Shown here in pieces: positions 24,564 to 33,555 of a DNA stretch of 33,555 nt; within the stretch, counting starts at the first letter, position 1, and each line of letters opens with the position of its first letter. The DNA is from Gemmatimonadota bacterium (lineage in GTDB: Bacteria; Gemmatimonadota; Gemmatimonadetes; Longimicrobiales; Gaopeijiaceae). The notes beneath the pieces are model-generated. The model had not been told where the DNA came from, made no database searches, and worked only from the letters and a program-made list of their open reading frames with translations. The DNA lies in contig JAPPGZ010000091.1 in NCBI GenBank assembly GCA_028874905.1, positions 1 through 33,555 of the forward strand, given 5' to 3'. The position numbers and the translations under genes are program-made.

Positions 24564-25444
24564 CTTTCCGTCACCCCGGCCACGACCGACCCCTCGGCCA
24601 CCGCTCCCTCCGCCAGTTCGGCAAGCAGCCGCGCGGACTCGCACGCCCGCCCCGACCACCATCGCGCAATCGGCTCCGGTCCCCGCCCGGCGAGCTTCTC
24701 GCTCCACCTGCCCGCGTGGCTGGCCAGCCACCGCAGCGTTCCGACCGGATCCTGCGCGAAAAACGACCGCAGCACGTACCGCCGCTCCCCCGCGCGGCAG
24801 GCCAGCCCCACTTCGTCACCGAGCCGGACCAGATCGTCGCGCAGGATGATCGCGCCGACGCGCGCCGGCGCCAGCAGTCCCGCCAGGAACGCGCGGCCGC
24901 CTTCACGCCGCGGATCCGCGAGTCCGGGCGCCGAGCGCAACGCTGCGGGCAGGTAGCCTGGCAACGCCATTTCGTCCGCCACCTCGTCCAGCGTCCCACC
25001 GAGCAGGTTCGCCCACGCCTCGTAGAAGGCGTCCCCGCACCCCTCGAAGCTTGCCAGGTAGAGACCGAGCCAGGATACCAGGTGTTCCCAGACCAGCGTC
25101 ATGCGGGCCTGGTCCAGGAGCACGCGGCGCGCCTCGGTGCGCTCTTCCCGCTGCCATCCGTCGAGCGCAGCCAGCAGCCCCAGCAGCGATGCCAGGTGAT
25201 CCTCTTCCGTCTCCGCGTCGACCCCCAGCGCTCGGCTAAATCCCGCCACCCGGTCGCGGGCCTCGCCACCCATCATTCCCTCGGGACCAAGGTAGACGGA
25301 CGCATAGGGGTAACGCTGATATGCCACGATGGTCCCGTGGACGGACCGAGTCGGCGGACGGGGCAGGCCGATCGCTTCGGCGATCCGCTCGTGCTCGCGT
25401 GAGGGGGACTCGATCAGCGAGCCGAGCGCGCGGAAAAGTTCCAT
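24560..25444 (-). CDS. TorD/DmsD-like molybdoenzyme chaperone
   Basis: This 294-residue cytoplasmic helical protein is of the TorD family, dedicated chaperones that hold a molybdoenzyme apoprotein until cofactor insertion. Diagnostic parts are YPYASVYLGPEGMMGGEARD, a preceding glycine-rich loop-free helix, and EEDHLASLLGLLAALDGWQR and LVSWLGLYLASFEGCGDAFY. Usual TorD proteins are near 200 residues; the extra C-terminal part of about 90 residues (from RVGAIILRDDLVRLGDEVGL onward) is additional and of unknown role. The start is 6 bases after the oxidoreductase stop, and the stop overlaps the SulP start. The immediate neighbour is its expected client. That client has no Tat signal, so the chaperone is not needed for export proofreading here. 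Confidence 0.82.
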   Translation of the reverse strand: MELFRALGSLIESPSREHERIAEAIGLPRPPTRSVHGTIVAYQRYPYASVYLGPEGMMGGEARDRVAGFSRALGVDAETEEDHLASLLGLLAALDGWQREERTEARRVLLDQARMTLVWEHLVSWLGLYLASFEGCGDAFYEAWANLLGGTLDEVADEMALPGYLPAALRSAPGLADPRREGGRAFLAGLLAPARVGAIILRDDLVRLGDEVGLACRAGERRYVLRSFFAQDPVGTLRWLASHAGRWSEKLAGRGPEPIARWWSGRACESARLLAELAEGAVAEGSVVAGVTER

Positions 25445-25450
25445 GCGACG

Positions 25451-28455
<3,005 letters not shown>

Positions 28456-28459
<4 letters not shown>

Positions 28460-30006
28460 GCCAGCGGCACCGACTGTCCGGCCTGGACGTAGGCGTGCTC
28501 GTAGGCGAGCAGCGCGGCGAGTCCCAGTGCCATCGCGGCCCAGCCGAACCCGGGCGCGGCTGCGGCCAGCCAGGGGGCAGCGGCACCCACCACCGCGCCG
28601 ACCAGGCCCAGCCGGAACCAGCGGCGGAAGCGGCCGTGCGTCATCTCGCGTTCGGCGAGGCGGGCGTGCGCGGTGGGCGGGGGCATGAGGACCTCGCCGG
28701 CGATCATGAGGGCGTGAGCCGCGCTGGCCACGGCGAAGACCGACAGCGCGGCGGCCGTGACGGTCCCCGCACTCTCAAGGACGAGCGCAGCAACGGCGGT
28801 CACGGCCCCACCCGCGACACCCGCCTGCACGAGGAAGTGCGCCGGCAGCAGCGGGTTCTGCCACATGTCGCGCGCTTTGGCCTGCCCGAAGAGGAAGGCC
28901 GTGTACACCGCCGCAAGGACCGCGAGACCGCCCCCGACCCAGCCGAGCCAGGGAGGCGGGGGCACGCCGGCCACGGCCGCCGCGAAATGGGCGGCCAGCG
29001 CAGCCCCGTAGCCGCCGATGATGAATCCGCCCCGCACCAGCCAGCTGCGCCACTGCGGGCGGCGAAAGATCAGGTGGAAGCGTTCGGGGTGCTCCAGGTC
29101 CCAGATCAGGATGGCGCCCGTGAGCGCCAGGAAGACACCGGCCAGGACCGGCGCGGCCAGCGTCCACAGCGGATGGGCGGGGGTCAGCGCGCCGGTCACC
29201 AGGAGGAGAAGCGGCACCAGATACGCACCCGCCGCGATTGACTTGGTCCAGGTGTACAGAGAGACCCGGAAGTCCCACGGGGCGCGGTGGGGAATGTCGT
29301 AGCTGAGCACGGCGGCCGCGGACGAGTTCCACGGCCCGGGATGTCCCGACGGCACACCGTGTGCCACCTCGCCCTGCTCGCTCCACATGAAGAGGCCGCC
29401 TTCCGGACGCCGGGCGGCGAGCGGGTCGAGGGTCACCTGGTCGGCACCCTTGTAGTACAGCTTCGGCTTCGTCTCCTTCTCGGGACGTCGCACCGCCACC
29501 GGATCGCGGTTGATGATCCCGGCCACCTTTGACGACGGGTCGTTCATGTCGCCCACCAGCAGGGCCTCCGTCGGACAGACAACTACGCACGCCGGCTCCA
29601 GACCCACGTCGATCCGATGCGCGCAGAAGTTGCACTTTTCGGCCGCGCCATCGGACGGGTTGATGAAGATTGCGTCGTACGGACAGGCCGCGATGCAGGC
29701 CTTGCACCCGATGCAGGCGCTCTTGTCGAAATCGACGATCCCGTCCGCGCGCTTGAACATCGCCGAAGTGGGGCACGCGTCCACGCACGGGGGCGCTTCA
29801 CACTGGTTGCACCGCGTGACCTGGAAGGACCGCCGGGCCTCGGGGAAGATCCCGGTGTCGACGTACTTGACGTACGTGCGCGTAACCGAGAGGGGCACTT
29901 CGTTCTCGGATTTGCAGGCCGTGGTGCAGGCGTGACAGCCGATGCACCGGGTCTGGTCGACCACCTTGGCCCACGCGGGACGTGAGTTGAGGTGAACAGT
30001 TTCCAT
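28456..30006 (-). CDS. Fused Fe-S electron-transfer protein and NrfD-type membrane anchor
   Basis: This 516-residue protein merges two subunits usually made separately in molybdoenzyme complexes. Residues 15-150 hold four [4Fe-4S] motifs: Cys21/24/27/31, Cys66/69/74/78, Cys98/101/104/108 and Cys125/128/140/144. Residues about 250-510 form about eight membrane helices of the NrfD/PsrC family, starting at TKSIAAGAYLVPLLLLVTGA and including EHPERFHLIFRRPQWRSWL. It should pass electrons between the catalytic subunit and the quinone pool. The ATG at 30006 gives the natural ferredoxin start; the longer open frame upstream is antisense to nudC. There is no signal peptide, so the Fe-S part faces the cytoplasm. 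The stop overlaps the next start (ATGA). Confidence 0.88.
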
Positions 30007-30040
30007 GTCTTCACAATAGTTGCGTACCTTTGGGAAGACC
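30007..30040. promoter_or_regulatory. 34-base divergent promoter region
   Basis: Only 34 bases separate the divergent starts of the eight-gene operon and nudC. On the minus strand, TATTGT (30018-30013) lies six bases before the operon ATG; on the plus strand, TACCTT (30025-30030) lies ten bases before the nudC ATG. The near-symmetric arms GTCTTC (30007-30012) and GAAGAC (30034-30039) could be an operator, though 6-base arms can be chance. No Shine-Dalgarno of normal strength is seen for the operon gene, which would suit a leaderless mRNA. Confidence 0.35.
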
Positions 30041-30841
30041 ATGAGAGCCTGCCTGTTCGTCCAAGACCGTCTCGTCCTCGCCGGAGACGCCGCGGCACTA
30101 CCGTCCCTGAGCGACGTGAAGGACTGGGGGGTGGGTGACCTCGACTGGTTTCCGGTGCATGCTCCGAACTCGGGTGCGTGTGCCACCGCCGCCCTGGCCG
30201 AGCCGGACTGGGAGGCACCGCCGGGCGTCGGCTCCGTCGGGTTGCGGGCGGTGCTCGGGATACTCTCCGAACCCGAGTTGTGGCTGGCGCTCACCGCGGC
30301 TCACCTCGCCCGATGGCGCCGGACCTCCCGCTTCTGCGGGGTGTGCGGCACCGCTACCGCCAGGGCGGAGCACCACAAGGCGATGCTGTGTCCCACCTGC
30401 CGCCATCTCATCTTCCCGAAGGTGTCGCCCGCCGTGATCGTCCAGGTGACCCGCGGCGCGGAGATCCTGCTCGGCCGCTCGCGCCGCCACCCGAGCGGCT
30501 CGTACTCGGTGCTCGCGGGCTTCGTCGACCCCGGTGAGAGCCTGGAGGACGCCGTTCGGCGCGAAATCGAGGAAGAGTCGGGGATTCGCGTCACGAACGT
30601 CCGGTACTTCGGCAGTCAACCCTGGCCGTTTCCCGACTCGCTGATGGTGGGCTTCACGGCGGCGTACGAAAACGGCACGCTGCAGAACCTGGACGGCGAA
30701 CTGGAAGACGTGGGCTGGTTCACCGCCGACGCCTTGCCCCCGGTGCCGCCCGGTTACAGCATAGCCCGGGCGCTGATCGACGACTTCGCCCGGCGCAGCG
30801 GCGTGGACCCGGCGGATGTGCCGACCTGGAGACGCCGATGA
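30041..30841 (+). CDS. nudC: NAD(H) pyrophosphatase, Nudix family (NudC)
   Basis: This 266-residue cytoplasmic enzyme hydrolyses NADH (and NAD caps on RNA) to NMNH and AMP. The features are complete: a zinc ribbon with Cys99, Cys102, Cys117 and Cys120, the Nudix box from 160 to 182 (GFVDPGESLEDAVRREIEEE and following residues) and the NADH-pyrophosphatase signature SQPWPFPDSLM (192-202). The start ATG at 30041 has only a weak GGGAAG upstream; a TTG at 30020 would add seven residues. It is divergent from the molybdoenzyme operon and its stop overlaps the following lipoprotein start as ATGA, so these two form a pair. Confidence 0.95.
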   Translation: MRACLFVQDRLVLAGDAAALPSLSDVKDWGVGDLDWFPVHAPNSGACATAALAEPDWEAPPGVGSVGLRAVLGILSEPELWLALTAAHLARWRRTSRFCGVCGTATARAEHHKAMLCPTCRHLIFPKVSPAVIVQVTRGAEILLGRSRRHPSGSYSVLAGFVDPGESLEDAVRREIEEESGIRVTNVRYFGSQPWPFPDSLMVGFTAAYENGTLQNLDGELEDVGWFTADALPPVPPGYSIARALIDDFARRSGVDPADVPTWRRR

Positions 30842-31248
30842 CCACAGACCAACCCCACCCGCAAGCGAGCCTCCCAATGAATCGACGCGTCCCCCTTGCC
30901 CTGATCGCCGCCACACTGGCCATCTCCTGCGCCACCGGCCCCTCCGGCCCCCCACCCTTCGACCCGGTCGGTACCTACTCCTACAGCGCCGAGGTGGACG
31001 GACAGCTCGTCCCGGGTTCGATGACCATCGAAGCGGCCGAGGACGGATACACGGGGCAGATCATGAGCGACTTCTTCCCGCCCATTCCGATCAACGCGGT
31101 CACTGTAGTGGACCAGGCCGTCACCATCGAGGCGTCGGGACCGAATGGCCCGCTCGTCATCGATTTCGTGGCCGATGAGGGCACCCTCGGCGGGACCTGG
31201 GCGATGGGCGAGCAAGGCGGCACCTTCTCGGCGACGAAGGCGAACTGA
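30838..31248 (+). CDS. Small lipoprotein, unknown function
   Basis: This is a 136-residue (or 123 if the ATG at 30877 is used) exported protein. The hydrophobic stretch ending AISC is a plausible lipobox. The mature part has a repeated beta-strand pattern (TYSYSAEVDGQLVPGSMTIE, GYTGQIMS, GTWAMGEQGGTFSATK) that recalls small beta-barrel or lipocalin-like proteins, but no family is recognised. The first ATG overlaps the nudC stop, supporting co-translation; neither start has a clear Shine-Dalgarno sequence, although coupling explains the first. It ends 58 bases from the convergent peptidase stop, after which a GC-rich hairpin lies. Confidence 0.7.
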   Translation: MTTDQPHPQASLPMNRRVPLALIAATLAISCATGPSGPPPFDPVGTYSYSAEVDGQLVPGSMTIEAAEDGYTGQIMSDFFPPIPINAVTVVDQAVTIEASGPNGPLVIDFVADEGTLGGTWAMGEQGGTFSATKAN

Positions 31249-31256
31249 AGTCGCTC

Positions 31257-31276
31257 CCGGGCCCTAACGCGCCCGG
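31257..31276. terminator. GC-rich hairpin between convergent genes
   Basis: CCGGGC (31257-31262) pairs fully with GCCCGG (31271-31276) around an 8-base loop, between the lipoprotein stop (31248) and the convergent peptidase stop (31306). A second hairpin (GGACG 31298-31302 with CGTCC 31309-31313) follows. Neither has a T-tract, so terminator function is likely by position but not proven. Confidence 0.4.
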
Positions 31277-31305
31277 TGGCCCTCAGGGAAGCTTCGCGGA
31301 CGCGA

Positions 31306-32685
31306 TCACGTCCGTCGCCCCAGGAACCGCGTCACCGCGAGCGCCACCGCACGTGCGCCGTCCACCAGCTCGGTCACTCCGATGGATTCGTCCTCGCGGT
31401 GCGCGTTCGCGACGTCGCCGGGACCGAAGAGAACGCCGGGTGTGCCTCCCGCGTTGACGAGGTGGCGGAGATCGGAGCCGTATGGAACCGCCGCAAGCCC
31501 GTCGCTGCCCAGGCCGAGATCACGCACGACCGACCGGGCAACCGTGACGATCCGTGCATCCTCCGGGGTCTCGCAGGGAGCGAACTGGCCACCCCACCAC
31601 TCGACGCGGACCGGGTTGTCGCGCAGGAAGTCGTCCCGTGCGCAGCACTCGGCCACCCGGGCCTCGAACAGGCGGCGGGCCGCGCGGACATCTTCGCCGA
31701 TGCCGACGCCGAAGCGCCCTTCGGCACGGACCACCTCCGGCACCGACGACGCCCACTCACCCCCTTGCACGGTTCCGATGCAGATCGGGTACGGCGCCGG
31801 ATTGGATTCGAAGCGGGAGTCGCCCACAGAGGCGTTGCGCAGCCGTTCAAAGTCCATCAAGTGTCCGTAAACGAGCATGAACTTCTCCAGCGCGCTGACG
31901 CCCTCGTGGCGGAGTGCCCCATGGGCGGCCTTCCCGGGGACCGTGAGCCGGAAGTTGAGCGCCCCGGCCTGGGCATTGGCCACCTGAAGACCGGTCGGCT
32001 CCAGGACGATGGCGCCGTCGCCCGTGTGGCCGCGCAGCACCGACGCCAGCGTCCCCAGTCCCCCGTCCTCTTCTCCGATGACGCTGTGAAAGACAAGTGA
32101 TCCACGCAGGCGGATGCCGGAATCGAGCACCGCCTTGACCCCCGCGAGGCCGGCGACAAGGGGACCCTTCATGTCCAGCACCCCGCGCCCGTACACGCGG
32201 CCGTCGCGAACATCCATGCGGAACGGCGGCGTGGTCCAGCGGGAACGGTCTCCCGGCGGAACAACGTCGACGTGGCCGTTGAGGATCAGCGTGGCTCCGC
32301 TCCCGGTGGCGCCGCTGCCGGTGGGACCGCTGCCGGTGAGACCGCGCCCGGCACCCGCGTCCCAGTCCATGCGCCCCACCACCCCCAGCGGGCTTTTGCG
32401 CTCGAGCTCGGTGGCGTAGTCGGGGTGGCCGCTCAACTCGGCCTCGTCGATCTCCCAGACATCGAGGTCCATCCCCAGCCCGTCCATCACCGCGGCCACG
32501 TACTCCTGGGCCGCCCGTTCGTCGCCCTGCCAGGAGGGGATGGCCACCAGCCCGGCGAGACTTTCGAGCAGCCAGGCTTCGTCGATCGCAGCCGCCGTTA
32601 CGGCGACTCCGACAGTCTCAGAGCCCAAAGTCCCGAATTGATGTCCGCGAACCAGACCAGATCGCGGTGGGGCATCACGCTCCAT
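31306..32685 (-). CDS. M20-family ArgE/DapE-like deacylase or peptidase
   Basis: This cytoplasmic di-zinc hydrolase of up to 459 residues removes an acyl group from an amino acid or cleaves a small peptide. Motifs are LNGHVDVVPPG (His, Asp), GRGVLDMKGPL (bridging Asp), VIGEEDGGLGT (catalytic Glu pair) and a C-terminal FGPGDVANAHREDE histidine. The start is unclear: ATG 32685 overlaps the neighbouring gene by 88 bases, TTG 32628 by 31 bases and neither has a good ribosome-binding site. Just before the first zinc motif is a Gly/Ser/Thr linker made by a 15-base tandem repeat (see repeat feature). Either ArgE-like, DapE-like or dipeptidase activity is possible. Confidence 0.85.
   Translation of the reverse strand: MERDAPPRSGLVRGHQFGTLGSETVGVAVTAAAIDEAWLLESLAGLVAIPSWQGDERAAQEYVAAVMDGLGMDLDVWEIDEAELSGHPDYATELERKSPLGVVGRMDWDAGAGRGLTGSGPTGSGATGSGATLILNGHVDVVPPGDRSRWTTPPFRMDVRDGRVYGRGVLDMKGPLVAGLAGVKAVLDSGIRLRGSLVFHSVIGEEDGGLGTLASVLRGHTGDGAIVLEPTGLQVANAQAGALNFRLTVPGKAAHGALRHEGVSALEKFMLVYGHLMDFERLRNASVGDSRFESNPAPYPICIGTVQGGEWASSVPEVVRAEGRFGVGIGEDVRAARRLFEARVAECCARDDFLRDNPVRVEWWGGQFAPCETPEDARIVTVARSVVRDLGLGSDGLAAVPYGSDLRHLVNAGGTPGVLFGPGDVANAHREDESIGVTELVDGARAVALAVTRFLGRRT
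32297..32356 (-). repeat. 15-base tandem repeat inside the M20 peptidase gene
   Basis: Three near-identical 15-base units (32297-32311, 32312-32326, 32327-32341) and a decayed fourth (32342-32356) encode a repeated Thr-Gly-Ser-Gly-Ala/Pro block on the minus strand. The block lies just before the LNGHVD zinc motif. Units differ by one to three bases, so slippage-type expansion in frame is plausible. Confidence 0.75.
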
Positions 32686-33554
32686 GCCCCTGGTGAGTTG
32701 GGGATGAACCCCACCGGGTCGAACGCCTTGTAGACGGAAACCTCACGCCCCTGCGTGTAAAGATTCCCCATGAGCTCGCCCGAGACATCCACGAGACGCA
32801 TGCCCCCCTCGTAGTACGCCTGGTAGAGGATGTCGTCCTCGACCCAGATGTTGTGCGTGCCGAACTCGGAGACCTCGTAGCGGGCCACCATCCTCGGGTT
32901 CGCGGGATCGTCGAAGTCGATGACCTGGATGTAGCCCCAGCTCGCGCGCGGGTATCCGCCGCGACCGGTTTCGGGATCGTATTTCTGGCGGAAGTCGGGG
33001 CCCGCTCCCTCCCAGGCCATGCCCTCGCGCGTCAGGATCTCGTCGCCGATGAAGACGTAGAACTTCCCCGCCGACTCGGACCAGTAGGGGAACACCGCGT
33101 GGGTCGCTCCGGTCGGCACGGGGTAGCTGGTCACGAACACGGGCGAGTCGATGGTGCCGCCCCAGCGTCCGTTGCCGACATCGACCACGACCAGCCCGGT
33201 ACCCCACTCGGCCGAATACGCGATGCCGTCATGTACCCACACGTCGTGGACACGGCTGTTCGGATGGTCATACTCGGAGACGTACTTCGGGTTGTTGATG
33301 TCGCGGACGTCCAGAATCACGTACTTGTCGCCGTTGGACAGCGCGAAGAGGTAGTCGTTGGTGGGGAAGGCGTTGTGCACCCCGCCCGTCAGCCCCTCCG
33401 TGTATTCGGCGGCGATCACGGGGTGCGCCGGGTCGGCCAGGTCCAGGATCACCACGCCGTTGCGGCGGTCCGATGCACCCTCCCGGGTCAGCGAGGCGTA
33501 GCGCCCGTCCGGCGGATCGGCAGAGGTCCGAATCACGGCAGGGAATCGGCTAAC
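32598..33554 (-). CDS. LVIVD-repeat (beta-propeller) protein, 5' end cut by window edge
   Basis: The frame is open to the window edge, so the N-terminus is missing; the GTG at 33536 is unlikely to be the true start. At least 318 residues are present. Repeats such as NGVVILDLADPAHPVIAAEY, YVILDVRDINNPKYVSEYD and GYIQVIDFDDPANPRMVARY, each followed by a VHDVWVHDG- or THNIWVEDDI-type turn, match LVIVD repeats that form beta-propellers in secreted proteins of many soil and marine bacteria. The C-terminal WFADINSGLWALRLSES ends the last blade. The function is unknown. The peptidase gene downstream overlaps or abuts it. Confidence 0.82.
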   Translation of the reverse strand, partial: VSRFPAVIRTSADPPDGRYASLTREGASDRRNGVVILDLADPAHPVIAAEYTEGLTGGVHNAFPTNDYLFALSNGDKYVILDVRDINNPKYVSEYDHPNSRVHDVWVHDGIAYSAEWGTGLVVVDVGNGRWGGTIDSPVFVTSYPVPTGATHAVFPYWSESAGKFYVFIGDEILTREGMAWEGAGPDFRQKYDPETGRGGYPRASWGYIQVIDFDDPANPRMVARYEVSEFGTHNIWVEDDILYQAYYEGGMRLVDVSGELMGNLYTQGREVSVYKAFDPVGFIPNSPGAWSVMPHRDLVWFADINSGLWALRLSESP

Positions 33555-33555
33555 T

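Noticed and set aside
30007..30294. N-terminal extension of the Fe-S/NrfD protein
   Set aside because: It is read antisense through nudC and lacks ferredoxin similarity; the ATG at 30006 starts the recognisable domain.

Overview
This is a GC-rich bacterial chromosome segment with dense coding on both strands. A SusC/SusD outer-membrane pair, several secreted or lipoprotein hydrolases, a 6-bladed beta-propeller protein, an LVIVD-repeat protein and many short Shine-Dalgarno-led operons point to a Gram-negative heterotroph. The mix is most like Gemmatimonadota (Longimicrobiales or Palauibacterales style). That placement is inferred from gene style; no rRNA or marker gene is present to prove it.

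Layout. (1) 1-682: the 3' part of a tyrosine recombinase, followed by a strong hairpin that also resembles a decayed tRNA. (2) 848-4973, minus: a susD-susC pair. (3) 5379-6440, plus: class I fructose-bisphosphate aldolase. (4) 6457-12147, minus: a tight cluster of five genes, in transcription order a frameshifted serine beta-lactamase-like hydrolase, a cytochrome P450, a two-domain VOC protein, a lipoprotein N-acyl-D-amino-acid deacylase and a GNAT acetyltransferase. (5) 12322-15286, plus: SixA-like phosphatase, PPK2 polyphosphate kinase and a secreted M20 peptidase. (6) 15325-18031, minus: a small membrane/coiled-coil protein, a DDAH-type amidinohydrolase and a 6-bladed beta-propeller protein. 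(7) 18207-20697, plus: a VanZ-like protein and a lipoprotein gamma-glutamyltransferase. (8) 20731-30006, minus: an eight-gene operon. (9) 30041-31248, plus: NudC and a small lipoprotein. (10) 31306 to the right edge, minus: an ArgE/DapE-like peptidase and a truncated LVIVD-repeat protein.

The most striking unit is the eight-gene operon. It starts with a four-cluster Fe-S protein fused to an NrfD-type membrane anchor, then a molybdopterin oxidoreductase without a Tat signal, a TorD-like chaperone, a SulP anion transporter and a secreted cupin. It ends with a cobalt-type nitrile hydratase: an alpha subunit with a His-rich N-terminus, a beta subunit and a P14K-like accessory protein. Four junctions overlap by one to four bases (ATGA, GTGA, GTGA, TGATG) and the other three gaps are 6, 10 and 9 bases, so the genes are very probably co-transcribed. 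The Mo/Fe-S/NrfD module with SulP looks like a cytoplasm-facing sulfur-oxyanion enzyme (for example sulfite to sulfate) coupled to sulfate movement. Its linkage to nitrile hydratase suggests a pathway for an organic nitrile or thiocyanate-like substrate carrying nitrogen and perhaps sulfur. The modules are well supported; the joint pathway is inference.

A second theme is scavenging of peptides and amino-acid derivatives: the SusCD importer, D-aminoacylase, two M20 peptidases, gamma-glutamyltransferase, DDAH-like hydrolase and serine hydrolase.
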